Below are positions 44,904 through 53,812 of a stretch of DNA of 64,000 nucleotides, one piece after another. Source of the stretch: Massilia frigida. Lineage in GTDB: Bacteria > Pseudomonadota > Gammaproteobacteria > Burkholderiales > Burkholderiaceae_D. A model generated the notes under the pieces. That model ran no database searches. It was not told where the DNA came from and was given only the letters and a program-made list of their open reading frames with translations. Made by a program: the position numbers and the translations under genes. Position 1 is the stretch's first letter. Every line of letters starts with the position of its first letter. The stretch spans positions 1-64,000 of the forward strand of contig NZ_WHJG01000022.1 of the NCBI RefSeq assembly GCF_011682175.1. Direction: 5' to 3'.

Positions 44904-45551
44904 TCACGATTGTTGCGCATGGATACCCAGTTGGGCAAATAGCGAGGCGTTACGCGCAGCTTGTTGGGCAAATCGGCTGCGTGTCGCTCTGACAATCGCG
45001 CTCATCTCTGACAAGGCGACGTTGAACTCTTCATTGATAATAACATACTCGAACTCCGGAGCGTGAGCGATCTCGCCGCCGGCGGCCAGCAGGCGCCGTT
45101 CGATGATGTGCGGTTCGTCCTGGCCGCGTTTGTTCAGGCGCTCGGACAAGGCCGCGATCGAGGGCGGCAAAATGAAGATCCCGGCGGCCTGTGGAAACTG
45201 CTTGCGCACCTGGCGCGCGCCCTGCCAGTCGATCTCGAGCAGGATGTCGGTGCCCGCTTTCATTTCCTTTTCGACCATCAGGCGCGAGGTGCCGTAGTAA
45301 TTGCCGTGCACTTCGGCCCATTCGAGGAATTCCCCGCGGCCGGCGCGCTCGACGAAGTCCGCGGCGGTGGTGAAATGGTACTCGCGGCCGTCCTGCTCGC
45401 CGGGGCGGGGCGGGCGCGTGGTGGTCGAGATCGACAGCTTGATGCCAGGTTCCTGCGCGAGCAGGGCGTTGACCAGGGTCGACTTGCCGGCACCGGAAGG
45501 CGCGGCGACGACGAACAGGCTGCCTGAAAAACCGAAGGTAGGAGTGGGCAT
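44904..45551 (-). CDS. gmk: Guanylate kinase
   Basis: A 215-residue enzyme phosphorylating GMP to GDP. P-loop [21 protein letters not shown]-binding [19 protein letters not shown]; lid and base region [15 protein letters not shown]. Normal length. Upstream, before yicC, lies the inverted repeat pair at 45644-45730. Confidence 0.97.
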   Translation of the reverse strand: MPTPTFGFSGSLFVVAAPSGAGKSTLVNALLAQEPGIKLSISTTTRPPRPGEQDGREYHFTTAADFVERAGRGEFLEWAEVHGNYYGTSRLMVEKEMKAGTDILLEIDWQGARQVRKQFPQAAGIFILPPSIAALSERLNKRGQDEPHIIERRLLAAGGEIAHAPEFEYVIINEEFNVALSEMSAIVRATRSRFAQQAARNASLFAQLGIHAQQS

Positions 45552-45643
45552 GGGTGTCTTTCTCGGATACGTGTTGGTGCGTTATTGCGGTTAAAAACGA
45601 TAAAAATACAGGTTGCGCCTGCTCGTTGCGCCACCCCCAAAGC

Positions 45644-45730
45644 GTCGTTCCCGCGAAGGCGGGAACCCAAGTTGATTGCGCAGCCAATGGCTACGTGACG
45701 AACTTGGGTTCCCGCCTGCGCGGGAACGAC
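45644..45730. repeat. 30-bp inverted repeat pair (REP/BIME-like)
   Basis: Positions 45644-45673 begin GTCGTTCCCGCGAAGGCGGG and continue to AACCCAAGTT; 45701-45730 is its inverse complement with one mismatch, and 27 bases lie between. Each arm also contains its own CCCGC/GCGGG hairpin. The core recurs at 53660-53760 and in weaker form at 49506 and 42261. It lies between yicC and gmk. Confidence 0.75.
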
Positions 45731-45783
45731 GGGCTAGCTGGAACGACGGGCTAGCGGGCGGCGGTGAGGGTGTCGGCTAAAAA

Positions 45784-46686
45784 CTACTCCAGATTCTGCA
45801 CCTGCTCCCGCATCTGTTCGATCAGCAGCTTCAATTCCATCGACGCATCGGCCAGTTCCTTCACCGACGCCTTGGCGCCCAGGGTGTTGGCTTCGCGGTT
45901 CAGTTCCTGCATCATGAAATCGAGGCGCTTGCCGACCTGGCCACCCTTTTTGAGGATATGCCGGGTCTCGGTCAGGTGCGCGGACAGGCGCGACAGCTCC
46001 TCCGACACGTCGATTCGGATCCCGTACAAGGTCACTTCCTGGCGAATCCGCTCGAACGCTTCCTGGCGCGTCAGGGTCGACGGCGTGCCGTGCCCGGCCA
46101 ACCCCAATGCATCCTGCATGCGCTCGACCGCCTTTTGCTGGAATTGCGCGATCACTTGCGGAATCAGCGGCGTGATGCGCTTGACAATCACGTCCATCGC
46201 ATCGATGCGCGATACCAGCATTGCCTCCAGGGCCGCGCCTTCGCGCCGGCGGCTGTCGACAAACGCCGCCACGGTGGTGGCCGTGAGCGCGGCCACGTCG
46301 GCCTGCAGCGACTCCTGGCCAACCTGGGCTTCCTCGATCACGCCGGGCCAACGCAGCAACTCGGCCACCGTCATCAACGGCGCCGAGACGAAATGCTTGG
46401 TCACTTCGGTCTGCAAACGGGCCAGATCGGCCAGCAAGGACGCATTCAGGGCCTGCGAACCGCCGGCGACCTTGCGTCCGAAACTCAGGCGTGCCTCGAC
46501 CTTGCCGCGCGTGATGGCGGCCATGATCGCGGCGCGCAAGTCCGGTTCGAGTGCGCGCAGCTCATCGTTGATGCGGAACTGCAGGTCCAGAAAGCGCGAA
46601 TTAACGCTCTTGATTTCAATTGTAAGGGTGCCCGCCGCGCCTTCGCTGGTGGCCACCGCGTAACCTGTCATGCTAGAAATGCTCAA
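45784..46686 (-). CDS. yicC: YicC family endoribonuclease
   Basis: A 300-residue protein of the YicC/YloC family, described as an RNA-degrading endonuclease. Family landmarks are the N-terminal SSMTGYAVATSEG, IEIKSVNSRFLDLQFR, and the C-terminal GKRLDFMMQELNREANTLGAKA. Family members have only a few residues before SMTGYA, which fits a TTG start at 46686 (MSISSMTGYA); the ATG at 46671 would cut into the conserved motif. It precedes gmk in the same direction. Confidence 0.9.
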   Translation of the reverse strand: MSISSMTGYAVATSEGAAGTLTIEIKSVNSRFLDLQFRINDELRALEPDLRAAIMAAITRGKVEARLSFGRKVAGGSQALNASLLADLARLQTEVTKHFVSAPLMTVAELLRWPGVIEEAQVGQESLQADVAALTATTVAAFVDSRRREGAALEAMLVSRIDAMDVIVKRITPLIPQVIAQFQQKAVERMQDALGLAGHGTPSTLTRQEAFERIRQEVTLYGIRIDVSEELSRLSAHLTETRHILKKGGQVGKRLDFMMQELNREANTLGAKASVKELADASMELKLLIEQMREQVQNLE

Positions 46687-46768
46687 TGGAGTCCCCGGTA
46701 TTTTTATCTTTTCTTTACAAAGCCGTGATTTATCCACACAATCGCCGTGTTAAGCAAGGAACACACAG

Positions 46769-47764
46769 ATGGCTGCACAAAATAACGCTCCCCTGCCCGA
46801 TGGTCTTGAAATTGCCGGATATCGCATTGTAAAGAAAATTGCGTCCGGTGGGTTCAGTATTGTATATCTCGCTTATGACGCCGAGGGGAACGCGGTCGCC
46901 ATTAAAGAGTACCTGCCGAGCTCCCTCGCTTTGCGGCAACCTGGCGAGCTCGTTCCGGTGATTTCACCGCCCAATCTGCCGGTGTTCCGCATCGGCTTGA
47001 AGTGCTTTTTCGAGGAGGGACGGGCGCTCGCGCTGATCTCCCACCCGAACGTGGTGCGGGTGCTGAACTTCTTCCGCGCCAACGATACGGTGTACATGGT
47101 GATGGGCTATGAATCGGGCCACTCGCTGCAGGAACACATCGCCCGGCTCGGCAGCAAGGGCAGCCGCTTGTCCGAAGCCTTCATCCGCCAGATTTTCCTG
47201 GGCGTGTGCGGCGGCCTGCGCGAGGTGCACGCCAACAAGCTGCTGCACCTGGACCTCAAGCCCGCCAATATCTACCTGCGCACCGATGGTTCGCCGATCC
47301 TGCTCGACTTCGGCGCCGCGCGCCAGACCATCAACGCCGATATCCCGAAGCTCACGCCGATGTACACGCCGGGCTTCGCCCCGCCGGATTTGTACTCGAA
47401 AACGGCGGCGCTGGGACCATGGTCGGATATTTACAGCATCGGCGCCACCATCTTCGCCTGCATGGCGGGGGCGCCGCCGCAGCCGGCCGACCAGCGCAAG
47501 ACCGAAGACAAGATGCCGGGCTATTACGCCAAGCTCGAAGGCAGTTTTTCGCCGGCCTTGATCAGCATGGTCAAGAACTGCCTCGACATGGACCCGCTGG
47601 CGCGGCCGCAAAGCCTGTTCGCGCTGCAAAAGGAACTGGCGCTGCCGCCACCGAAGAAGTCGGAAGCGCCGCGCGGTCTGGAAAAGCTCGGCGGCCAGGT
47701 CCGCGGCCTGGTCGACCGTTTGGGTAGTCTCGGCCGCAAAAAAGTCAACGATAAAAACACCTGA
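46769..47764 (+). CDS. Serine/threonine protein kinase (Hanks type)
   Basis: A 331-residue soluble kinase. Glycine loop KIASGGFSIVYLA, catalytic-Lys region NAVAIKEYLPSSL, HLDLKPANIYL with the catalytic Asp, LLDFGAARQ (DFG), TPGFAPPD in place of the APE motif, and WSDIYSIGATIFACM. A short basic C-terminal tail has no membrane segment or PASTA repeats. AAGGA lies 8 bases before the ATG. It is followed 15 bases later by a PP2C phosphatase, forming a kinase/phosphatase pair. Substrates unknown. Confidence 0.93.
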   Translation: MAAQNNAPLPDGLEIAGYRIVKKIASGGFSIVYLAYDAEGNAVAIKEYLPSSLALRQPGELVPVISPPNLPVFRIGLKCFFEEGRALALISHPNVVRVLNFFRANDTVYMVMGYESGHSLQEHIARLGSKGSRLSEAFIRQIFLGVCGGLREVHANKLLHLDLKPANIYLRTDGSPILLDFGAARQTINADIPKLTPMYTPGFAPPDLYSKTAALGPWSDIYSIGATIFACMAGAPPQPADQRKTEDKMPGYYAKLEGSFSPALISMVKNCLDMDPLARPQSLFALQKELALPPPKKSEAPRGLEKLGGQVRGLVDRLGSLGRKKVNDKNT

Positions 47765-47779
47765 TCCAGAAAGATATCT

Positions 47780-48730
47780 ATGCAATTTTCCGTTTATCAG
47801 GAAAGCCAGCTCGGCGGCCGCAAGGTCAACCAGGACCGGATGGGATACAGCTTCACGCGCGATGCGCTGCTGCTGGTCCTGGCCGACGGCATGGGCGGCC
47901 ATCTACGCGGCGAAATGGCCGCGGCCATCACCCTGCAAACCATGTCGAGCATGTTCCAGCAGCATGCCACGCCGTATGTGAGAAAGCCCGAACGCTTCCT
48001 CGAAGAGGCGTTCCTCGAAGCGCACGACGAGATCCACCGCTACCGCATCGCCAACAACATGCCGGACACGCCGCGCACCACGGTGGTGGCTTGCCTGATC
48101 CAGCACAACACGGCGATCTGGGCCCACTGCGGCGATTCGCGCCTGTACTGGCTGCGGCGCGGGCAGATTTTGGGACGCACGCGCGACCACTCGCACATCG
48201 AGCATTTGATCGCCCAGGGCCTGGCCGATCCGGCCGAACGCGCGACCCACCCGGACCGCAACAAGCTGTATAACTGCATCGGCGCGAGCTCCCTGCCGAA
48301 GATCGAAGTGTCGCGCCAGGTCAGCCTGCTGACCGGCGACGTGGTCATGCTGTGCTCCGACGGCTTGTGGTCGATGCTGCCGGACGAGGAAATCGTCCAT
48401 CGCCTGTCGACCCAGACCATCGTGCGCGCCATTCCCGACATGATCAGCACCGCGATCACCATCGGCGGCGAGACGTGCGACAACACGACCGCGCTGGCGA
48501 TCATGTGGCAAGGTTCGCCCGAAGTGGAGACGGCGGGCGTGAACACGGACGGCAGCGCGGCGGTCATTTCGACCATGATGCTGCCCGAGAACCTGGTCAG
48601 CACCACGATCCTGAGCGCCCCGGAGCCGGAGCAGCCGCTCGAAATCGACGCCTTCAACGACGACGAGATCGAAAAGGCGATCGCCGAGATCCGCGACGCC
48701 ATCGAAAAATCATCCCAGGTTCTTAAGTAA
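47780..48730 (+). CDS. PP2C-family serine/threonine phosphatase
   Basis: A 316-residue phosphatase. Metal-binding motifs are present: [41 protein letters not shown] and [13 protein letters not shown]. The last about 75 residues (after position 240) are acidic and outside the catalytic fold. Immediately downstream of the kinase gene, it most likely reverses that kinase's phosphorylations. Confidence 0.94.
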   Translation: MQFSVYQESQLGGRKVNQDRMGYSFTRDALLLVLADGMGGHLRGEMAAAITLQTMSSMFQQHATPYVRKPERFLEEAFLEAHDEIHRYRIANNMPDTPRTTVVACLIQHNTAIWAHCGDSRLYWLRRGQILGRTRDHSHIEHLIAQGLADPAERATHPDRNKLYNCIGASSLPKIEVSRQVSLLTGDVVMLCSDGLWSMLPDEEIVHRLSTQTIVRAIPDMISTAITIGGETCDNTTALAIMWQGSPEVETAGVNTDGSAAVISTMMLPENLVSTTILSAPEPEQPLEIDAFNDDEIEKAIAEIRDAIEKSSQVLK

Positions 48731-48752
48731 GGCCTGCTTTTACAAGGTAATC

Positions 48753-49481
48753 ATGACATTTGAATCACGTCCGAGCGGCCGCGCCGTCGACCAGCTGCGC
48801 GACATCGTATTGACGCGCCAGTACACCAAGCATGCCGAAGGATCGGTCTTGATCGAGTGCGGCGACACCAAGGTCATTTGCACGGCCAGCATCGAAGAGA
48901 AGGTGCCGGGCTTTTTGAAGGGCAAAGGGCAGGGCTGGCTGACGGCCGAATACGGCATGCTGCCGCGTTCGACGCACACGCGCATGGACCGCGAAGCGGC
49001 GCGCGGCAAGCAAAGCGGGCGCACGCAGGAGATCCAGCGCCTGATCGGGCGCTCGCTGCGCGCAGCGTTCGACCTGGAAGCGTTCGGCGAGCGTACCCTG
49101 AACCTCGATTGCGACGTGATCCAGGCCGATGGCGGCACGCGCACGGCGTCGATCACCGGTGCGATGGTGGCGGCGTATGACGCGTTCAGCAAACTGGTGG
49201 CCAGCGGCGCGATTCCGGCAGTGCCGGTGAAGAGTTTTGTGGCGGCGATTTCGGTCGGCGTGTACAAGGGCATGCCGGTGCTGGACCTCGATTACGTCGA
49301 AGATTCGGGCTGCGACACGGATATGAATGTGGTGATGACCGAAGCCGGACACTTTATCGAAGTGCAGGGCACGGCCGAAGGCGCCGCGTTCGACCGCGCG
49401 GGGATGAACCGTTTGCTGGATCTGGCGCAGGCGGGGATTGCGGACATTATCGCGTTGCAGAAGAAAGCGCTGGGACTTTAA
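48753..49481 (+). CDS. rph: Ribonuclease PH
   Basis: A 242-residue phosphorolytic exoribonuclease that trims tRNA 3' ends. [67 protein letters not shown] and [19 protein letters not shown] are all intact, and the length is standard. It follows the phosphatase by 22 bases. Confidence 0.97.
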   Translation: MTFESRPSGRAVDQLRDIVLTRQYTKHAEGSVLIECGDTKVICTASIEEKVPGFLKGKGQGWLTAEYGMLPRSTHTRMDREAARGKQSGRTQEIQRLIGRSLRAAFDLEAFGERTLNLDCDVIQADGGTRTASITGAMVAAYDAFSKLVASGAIPAVPVKSFVAAISVGVYKGMPVLDLDYVEDSGCDTDMNVVMTEAGHFIEVQGTAEGAAFDRAGMNRLLDLAQAGIADIIALQKKALGL

Positions 49482-49505
49482 TCGCTCCCCCGTTATCCTC
49501 CACCT

Positions 49506-49558
49506 GTCGTTCCCGGCCTTGGGTTCCCGCCAAGGGGGCCGCCAAGGCCGGGGACGAC
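49506..49558. terminator. 17-bp inverted repeat after rph
   Basis: GTCGTTCCCGGCCTTGG (49506-49522) pairs with CCAAGGCCGGGGACGAC (49542-49558) with one mismatch. It lies between the convergent stops of rph and the DUF3616 gene, so it may serve as a bidirectional terminator. The outer bases match the REP-like family of 45644. Confidence 0.5.
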
Positions 49559-49578
49559 GGTTTCAAATTTACGAGTAC

Positions 49579-50532
49579 TTACAGCGCCACCGTAATACTC
49601 CGGAACGTTTGCTCCTCCTCCGGCATCTCCTTCACATGCGATCCGCCGTCATCGCTCAAGATCTGCACCTTGCGCGTCCCCGGAATCGCAAACAGCGCCT
49701 CCGGCCGCACATCGTCAAGATCCTCATGCACCAGCTGTTCCGGCGCATCGTCCTTCTTGCCTGACCAGCGATACAGCGCAAACTCCCCATGATCGGCCGG
49801 CGGCCCGGCCACGATCATGTACGCCAGCCCCACCAGCTCCATGCTGCGGATCGCCAGGCCGCCCAGATCGAGCTCGAACGCCTCGCCAAACTCGGCCCGC
49901 TCGCCCTCGATCACCTTCTGCGGGTTCAGCAAATGCACCACCAGCGCCTTGCCTTCCGGAGCGGGATTGCGCAACCCGATCAGCAAGGTCCCTTCCGGCG
50001 TGGCCGCCAGTCCTTCGATGTTGAAAGCGCCATCGGCTTCCGGCGTCTTTCCGGACGCCTGCGCAATCGGATATTTTTTCAGCTGTTCGGACTCGATCAT
50101 ATCGTCCAGCAGGCCGCTGTAGGCCTTGCCGACCGGTTCCAGGCGCGCTTTTCCTTTGCCATTCGCCTTGCCCGCCTCGGTCGCAAAGAAGCGGAAGCGG
50201 CGTTCCTGCACCTCGCCCTTCTTGTTGCGCCCGTGCGAGGTAATCCAGTAAATCCGCTCGCCGATGGTAGCCGCGCCTTCCAGGTCCGACTCCTTGTTCT
50301 TCTTGGTGCCCAAGAACTCCGACAGGTCGACCACGTCCACCGCATCGGCTACGCCGCGCTGGTAGATCTTCAGCTGGTTGCGTTCGTCGTTGGCGACCAC
50401 GAACAGGTCTTCCCCGAGCGCGGCGGCGGCCGAGGCATCGCACATGCCGCGATAAACGAAATGATCTTCCAGTTTGGCGTGCAGCGCGTCCGCGATCAGG
50501 GTTGCGCTGGCCGGTTCCCGGTGTTTGCTCAT
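49579..50532 (-). CDS. DUF3616 family protein
   Basis: A 317-residue protein of the DUF3616 family (function unknown, probably beta-propeller-like). Recognisable segments: AAAALGEDLFVVANDERNQL, DLEGAATIGERIYWITSHGR, FNIEGLAATPEGTLLIGLR and DVRPEALFAIPGTRKVQILSD. No signal peptide. Start at ATG 50532. It stands with the ZntB-like gene between rph and rdgB and is transcribed against them. Confidence 0.85.
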   Translation of the reverse strand: MSKHREPASATLIADALHAKLEDHFVYRGMCDASAAAALGEDLFVVANDERNQLKIYQRGVADAVDVVDLSEFLGTKKNKESDLEGAATIGERIYWITSHGRNKKGEVQERRFRFFATEAGKANGKGKARLEPVGKAYSGLLDDMIESEQLKKYPIAQASGKTPEADGAFNIEGLAATPEGTLLIGLRNPAPEGKALVVHLLNPQKVIEGERAEFGEAFELDLGGLAIRSMELVGLAYMIVAGPPADHGEFALYRWSGKKDDAPEQLVHEDLDDVRPEALFAIPGTRKVQILSDDGGSHVKEMPEEEQTFRSITVAL

Positions 50533-50573
50533 ACTGTTCTCCGCTGCGTTTGTCAAAAACGCCATGATAGAGG

Positions 50574-51635
50574 CTAACGCAGGCGCCGTGCCGCGCGCGT
50601 GACGAGCCAGCCCGCCACCACCGTGAAGGTGGCGATGACGGCCGCGATGATCCAGAAACCGGCCGGGTGGTGCGACAGCGGAATGCCGCCCACGTTCATG
50701 CCCAGCATGCCGGCGATGATGTTGATCGGCAGGGCCAGCACAGTCACGATGGTCAGGATGAACAGGCTGCGGCCCGTCTCTTCGCTGACGCGCGCGGCGA
50801 TTTCTTCCTGCAGCAGCTTGATACGTTCCTGCAGCGACGACATATCGCTCAGCACCACCGAGAATTCCTCGGTCGCCTCGCGCAGTTCCTGGGTGTCCAG
50901 GTCGGCCATCCACGAGGGCGGGCGTTGCAGGAGTCGGAACAGGGCGGCCGGCTCGGGCGCCAGCAGGCGTTGCAGGCGCACCAGCACGCGCCGCATGGCG
51001 CCGAGGTCTTCGCGCCTGGCGGTAGGGCGGTCGGCCAGCAGCTTGTCTTCGATATCGTCGACCCGTTCGACGGCGTCGCGCACGATCTTGACCAGTACGT
51101 CGGCCTGGTCGCGCAGCAGGTGGATCAGCAGTTCGACCGAGGAGCGTACCGGCTCCCCTTGGCGCACGGCCTGGCGCACGCGTTCGATCGACTGCAAGGG
51201 CTTCCTGCGCGCGCTGACGACGACATTGCGTGCCACGCTGACCCACAGGGTCGAAATGTCCGACTCTTCGAACGAAAAATTGTGCAGCACATCGTTGACC
51301 ACCGCGATCAGGGTGTCTTCGGCCAGTTCGATGCGGGTCGAGCGCGAGCCGGTGTGCAGCGTTTCGTAGAATTCATCGGCCAGGTTGGCGTGCGTAGTCA
51401 GCCACTTTTCGCTGGCGGCGTTGGACAGGTTGAAGTGCAGCCAGATGAATTGCGATGGATTGTTGGCCGCGTGGTCGCGCATCCAGGCCAGCGCCGCCGC
51501 CGAATCGATAGCCAGCGCTTCCGGACTGACACCGAACAGATAGCCCCACACCAGCCCCGAAGGATCGGAACCGTAGCTCACTTCGACCTTGTCGATATCA
51601 AGCAAGGCAGCCCCCGGGGCGCATGCTTGCGTCAT
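50574..51635 (-). CDS. CorA/ZntB-family divalent cation transporter
   Basis: A 353-residue protein. A large cytoplasmic N-terminal domain (residues 1-290, ending in the long stalk helix) is followed by two C-terminal membrane helices with the family motif GMN in AGMLGMNVGGIPLSH, more ZntB-like (zinc efflux or uptake) than CorA-like. ATG 51635 (MTQACAPG) is preferred; a longer frame runs into the rdgB promoter region. The metal is not certain. Confidence 0.9.
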   Translation of the reverse strand: MTQACAPGAALLDIDKVEVSYGSDPSGLVWGYLFGVSPEALAIDSAAALAWMRDHAANNPSQFIWLHFNLSNAASEKWLTTHANLADEFYETLHTGSRSTRIELAEDTLIAVVNDVLHNFSFEESDISTLWVSVARNVVVSARRKPLQSIERVRQAVRQGEPVRSSVELLIHLLRDQADVLVKIVRDAVERVDDIEDKLLADRPTARREDLGAMRRVLVRLQRLLAPEPAALFRLLQRPPSWMADLDTQELREATEEFSVVLSDMSSLQERIKLLQEEIAARVSEETGRSLFILTIVTVLALPINIIAGMLGMNVGGIPLSHHPAGFWIIAAVIATFTVVAGWLVTRAARRLR

Positions 51636-51816
51636 AGTCGGATTGTGCTGCTGTCGCCATCGGGTTTCCTCCGTCAATTCAGGATGCCGATATAGTACAG
51701 TGTTTGCCCCGCAAAATCCCGCGAAAGCGCCGCTCGCGCCAGCCGGGCGGCCAATGGCGCTAAAATACGCACTTGCGGATGCCGCTGGCATCCATCACCC
51801 GCCAGACCAGACTCTT

Positions 51817-52401
51817 ATGACCCAACGCCTCATCCTCGCTTCCAACAACGCCGGCAAACTCAGGGAGTTTGGCGAAATCCTCGGCCCGATCGGCTTTACC
51901 CTGCATGCGCAGGGCGAATTCGACGTGCCCGAAGCCGACGAGCCGTTTGCCACGTTTGTTGAAAACGCGCTCGAAAAGGCGCGTCACGCATCGCGCCTGA
52001 CCGGTTTGCCGGCGCTGGCCGACGATTCGGGCGTGTGCGTCAACGCCCTGGGCGGCGCGCCTGGCGTATGGTCGGCACGCTTTGCCGGCGAACCCAAATC
52101 GGACGCGCGCAACAACGAGAAGCTCATCGCCGACCTGGCCGCCCACACCGACAAGTCGGCATACTACTACTGCGTGCTGGTGTTCGTGCGCCACGCCGAC
52201 GACCCGCAGCCGGTCATCGCCGACGGCCGCTGGCACGGCGAAATCGTCGCGCAGGCGCGCGGCACGGGCGGTTTCGGCTACGATCCGCATTTCTGGATTC
52301 CGTCGCTGGGCAAATGCACCGCCGAATTGACGCCGCTTGAAAAGAACGGGCTGTCGCATCGCGGCCAGGCCCTGCGCGCGCTGGTAGAGAAACTGAAATG
52401 A
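51817..52401 (+). CDS. rdgB: dITP/XTP pyrophosphatase (RdgB/HAM1)
   Basis: A 194-residue house-cleaning enzyme that hydrolyses non-canonical purine triphosphates. ILASNNAGKLREF, PEADEPFATFVENALEKARH, LADDSGVCVNALGGAPGVWS and GTGGFGYDPHFWIP are the substrate and metal motifs. It overlaps hemW as ATGA (52398-52401). Confidence 0.96.
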   Translation: MTQRLILASNNAGKLREFGEILGPIGFTLHAQGEFDVPEADEPFATFVENALEKARHASRLTGLPALADDSGVCVNALGGAPGVWSARFAGEPKSDARNNEKLIADLAAHTDKSAYYYCVLVFVRHADDPQPVIADGRWHGEIVAQARGTGGFGYDPHFWIPSLGKCTAELTPLEKNGLSHRGQALRALVEKLK

Positions 52402-53636
52402 TTCCGATCAAAGTCGCCGGCAGCGCCGTCAAGACCGAGCCGCGCTCGCCGGCCGCCAGCGCCCTGCAATACCTGCAACCGGGCGCGTTGAACCTGGCCG
52501 CGCTGCCGCCGCTGTCGCTGTACATCCATTATCCGTGGTGCGTGAAGAAGTGCCCTTATTGCGACTTCAATTCGCACGAGGCACGCGGCGAACTGCCGGA
52601 AGAGGCATACCTGGACGCGCTGCGGCTCGACCTGGAGCAGTCGCTGCCCCTGATCTGGGGCCGCAAGATCTACACCATCTTCATCGGCGGCGGCACCCCG
52701 AGCCTGATGTCGGCCAAGGGGCTGGACCGCCTGATGTCGGACGTGCGCACCCTGCTGCCGCTGGACGTGGATGCCGAAGTGACGATGGAAGCCAATCCGG
52801 GCACGTTCGAGGCCGAGAAGTTCAAATCGTTCCGCGCCAGCGGCATCAACCGCCTGTCGATCGGGATCCAGAGTTTCAGCGGCAAGCACCTCAAGGCGCT
52901 GGGCCGGATCCACGACGACAACGAGGCGCGCCGGGCGGTCGAGATCGCGCATGCGAACTTCGACAATTTCAATCTCGACCTGATGTACGCCTTGCCGTCG
53001 CAGACCCTGGAAGAAGCGCGCCACGACCTGGAAACGGCGCTGTCGTTCGCGCCGCCGCATTTGTCGCTGTACCACCTGACGATGGAGCCGAACACGCTGT
53101 TCGCCAAGTATCCGCCGGCACTGCCGGACGACGATGCCAGCGCCGACATGCAGGACATGATCGCGCTGGAGACGGCGGCGGCCGGGTATGGGCATTACGA
53201 AGTGTCGGCGTATGCGCAGCCGGGACGGCGTGCCAAGCACAATGTGAATTACTGGGAGTTTGGCGACTATCTCGGGATCGGCGCGGGTGCGCACTCGAAG
53301 ATCTCGTTCCCGCACCGGGTGCTGCGCCAGGCGCGCTACAAGCAGCCCAAGGCGTTTATCGAGGCGGCGCGGGCCGGCAATCCGGTGCAGGAAGAACGCG
53401 AGATCGGGCGCGCGGATATGGGGTTCGAGTTCATGCTCAATACCTTGCGCCTGACCGAAGGGTTTTCACCGAATTTGTTCGGCGAACGCACCGGCATGGG
53501 GATCAACGCGATCGAGCAGACGCTCAATGCGGCCGAAGCCAAGGGCTTGATTTACCGCGACCACAAGATCATCCGGCCGACGGAGTTGGGGCAGCGCTTT
53601 TTGAATGATTTGCAGGAGATGTTTTTGTCGGCGTAA
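52398..53636 (+). CDS. hemW: Radical SAM heme chaperone HemW
   Basis: A 412-residue radical SAM protein, formerly called oxygen-independent coproporphyrinogen oxidase-like. The cluster-binding motif is YPWCVKKCPYCDFNSH (CxxxCxxC). IFIGGGTPSLMS, RLSIGIQSFSGKHLKALGR and the HemN-type C-terminal region (IGAGAHSKIS, FEFMLNTLRLTEGF) are present. Translationally coupled to rdgB, as in many betaproteobacteria. Confidence 0.95.
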   Translation: MIPIKVAGSAVKTEPRSPAASALQYLQPGALNLAALPPLSLYIHYPWCVKKCPYCDFNSHEARGELPEEAYLDALRLDLEQSLPLIWGRKIYTIFIGGGTPSLMSAKGLDRLMSDVRTLLPLDVDAEVTMEANPGTFEAEKFKSFRASGINRLSIGIQSFSGKHLKALGRIHDDNEARRAVEIAHANFDNFNLDLMYALPSQTLEEARHDLETALSFAPPHLSLYHLTMEPNTLFAKYPPALPDDDASADMQDMIALETAAAGYGHYEVSAYAQPGRRAKHNVNYWEFGDYLGIGAGAHSKISFPHRVLRQARYKQPKAFIEAARAGNPVQEEREIGRADMGFEFMLNTLRLTEGFSPNLFGERTGMGINAIEQTLNAAEAKGLIYRDHKIIRPTELGQRFLNDLQEMFLSA

Positions 53637-53659
53637 GCTGCGTCGTTCCACCCAGCCCC

Positions 53660-53760
53660 GTCGTTCCCGCGCAGGCGGGAACCCAATTTCGTACCGTAGC
53701 CAGTAGCGGATTAACGAACTTGGGGGGGAACGCATGCATTCCCGCCTGCGCGGGAACGAC
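53660..53760. repeat. Imperfect inverted repeat pair (REP-like)
   Basis: GTCGTTCCCGCGCAGGCGGG with AACCCAA (53660-53686) faces its inverse TTGGGGGGGAACGCATGCAT plus CCCGCCTGCGCGGGAACGAC (53720-53760), which carries a small insertion. Further partial copies of GGGAACGACGG follow up to about 53805. It lies between the convergent hemW and chemoreceptor genes. Confidence 0.65.
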
Positions 53761-53812
53761 AGAGGTAATGGGAACGACGGGGGCAGTGGGAACGACGGCG
53801 ATGGGATGGAGC

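Noticed and set aside
51636-51791. N-terminal extension of the ZntB-like protein
   Set aside because: The extra 52 residues are unlike the family and overlap the rdgB upstream region; ATG 51635 fits the family start.
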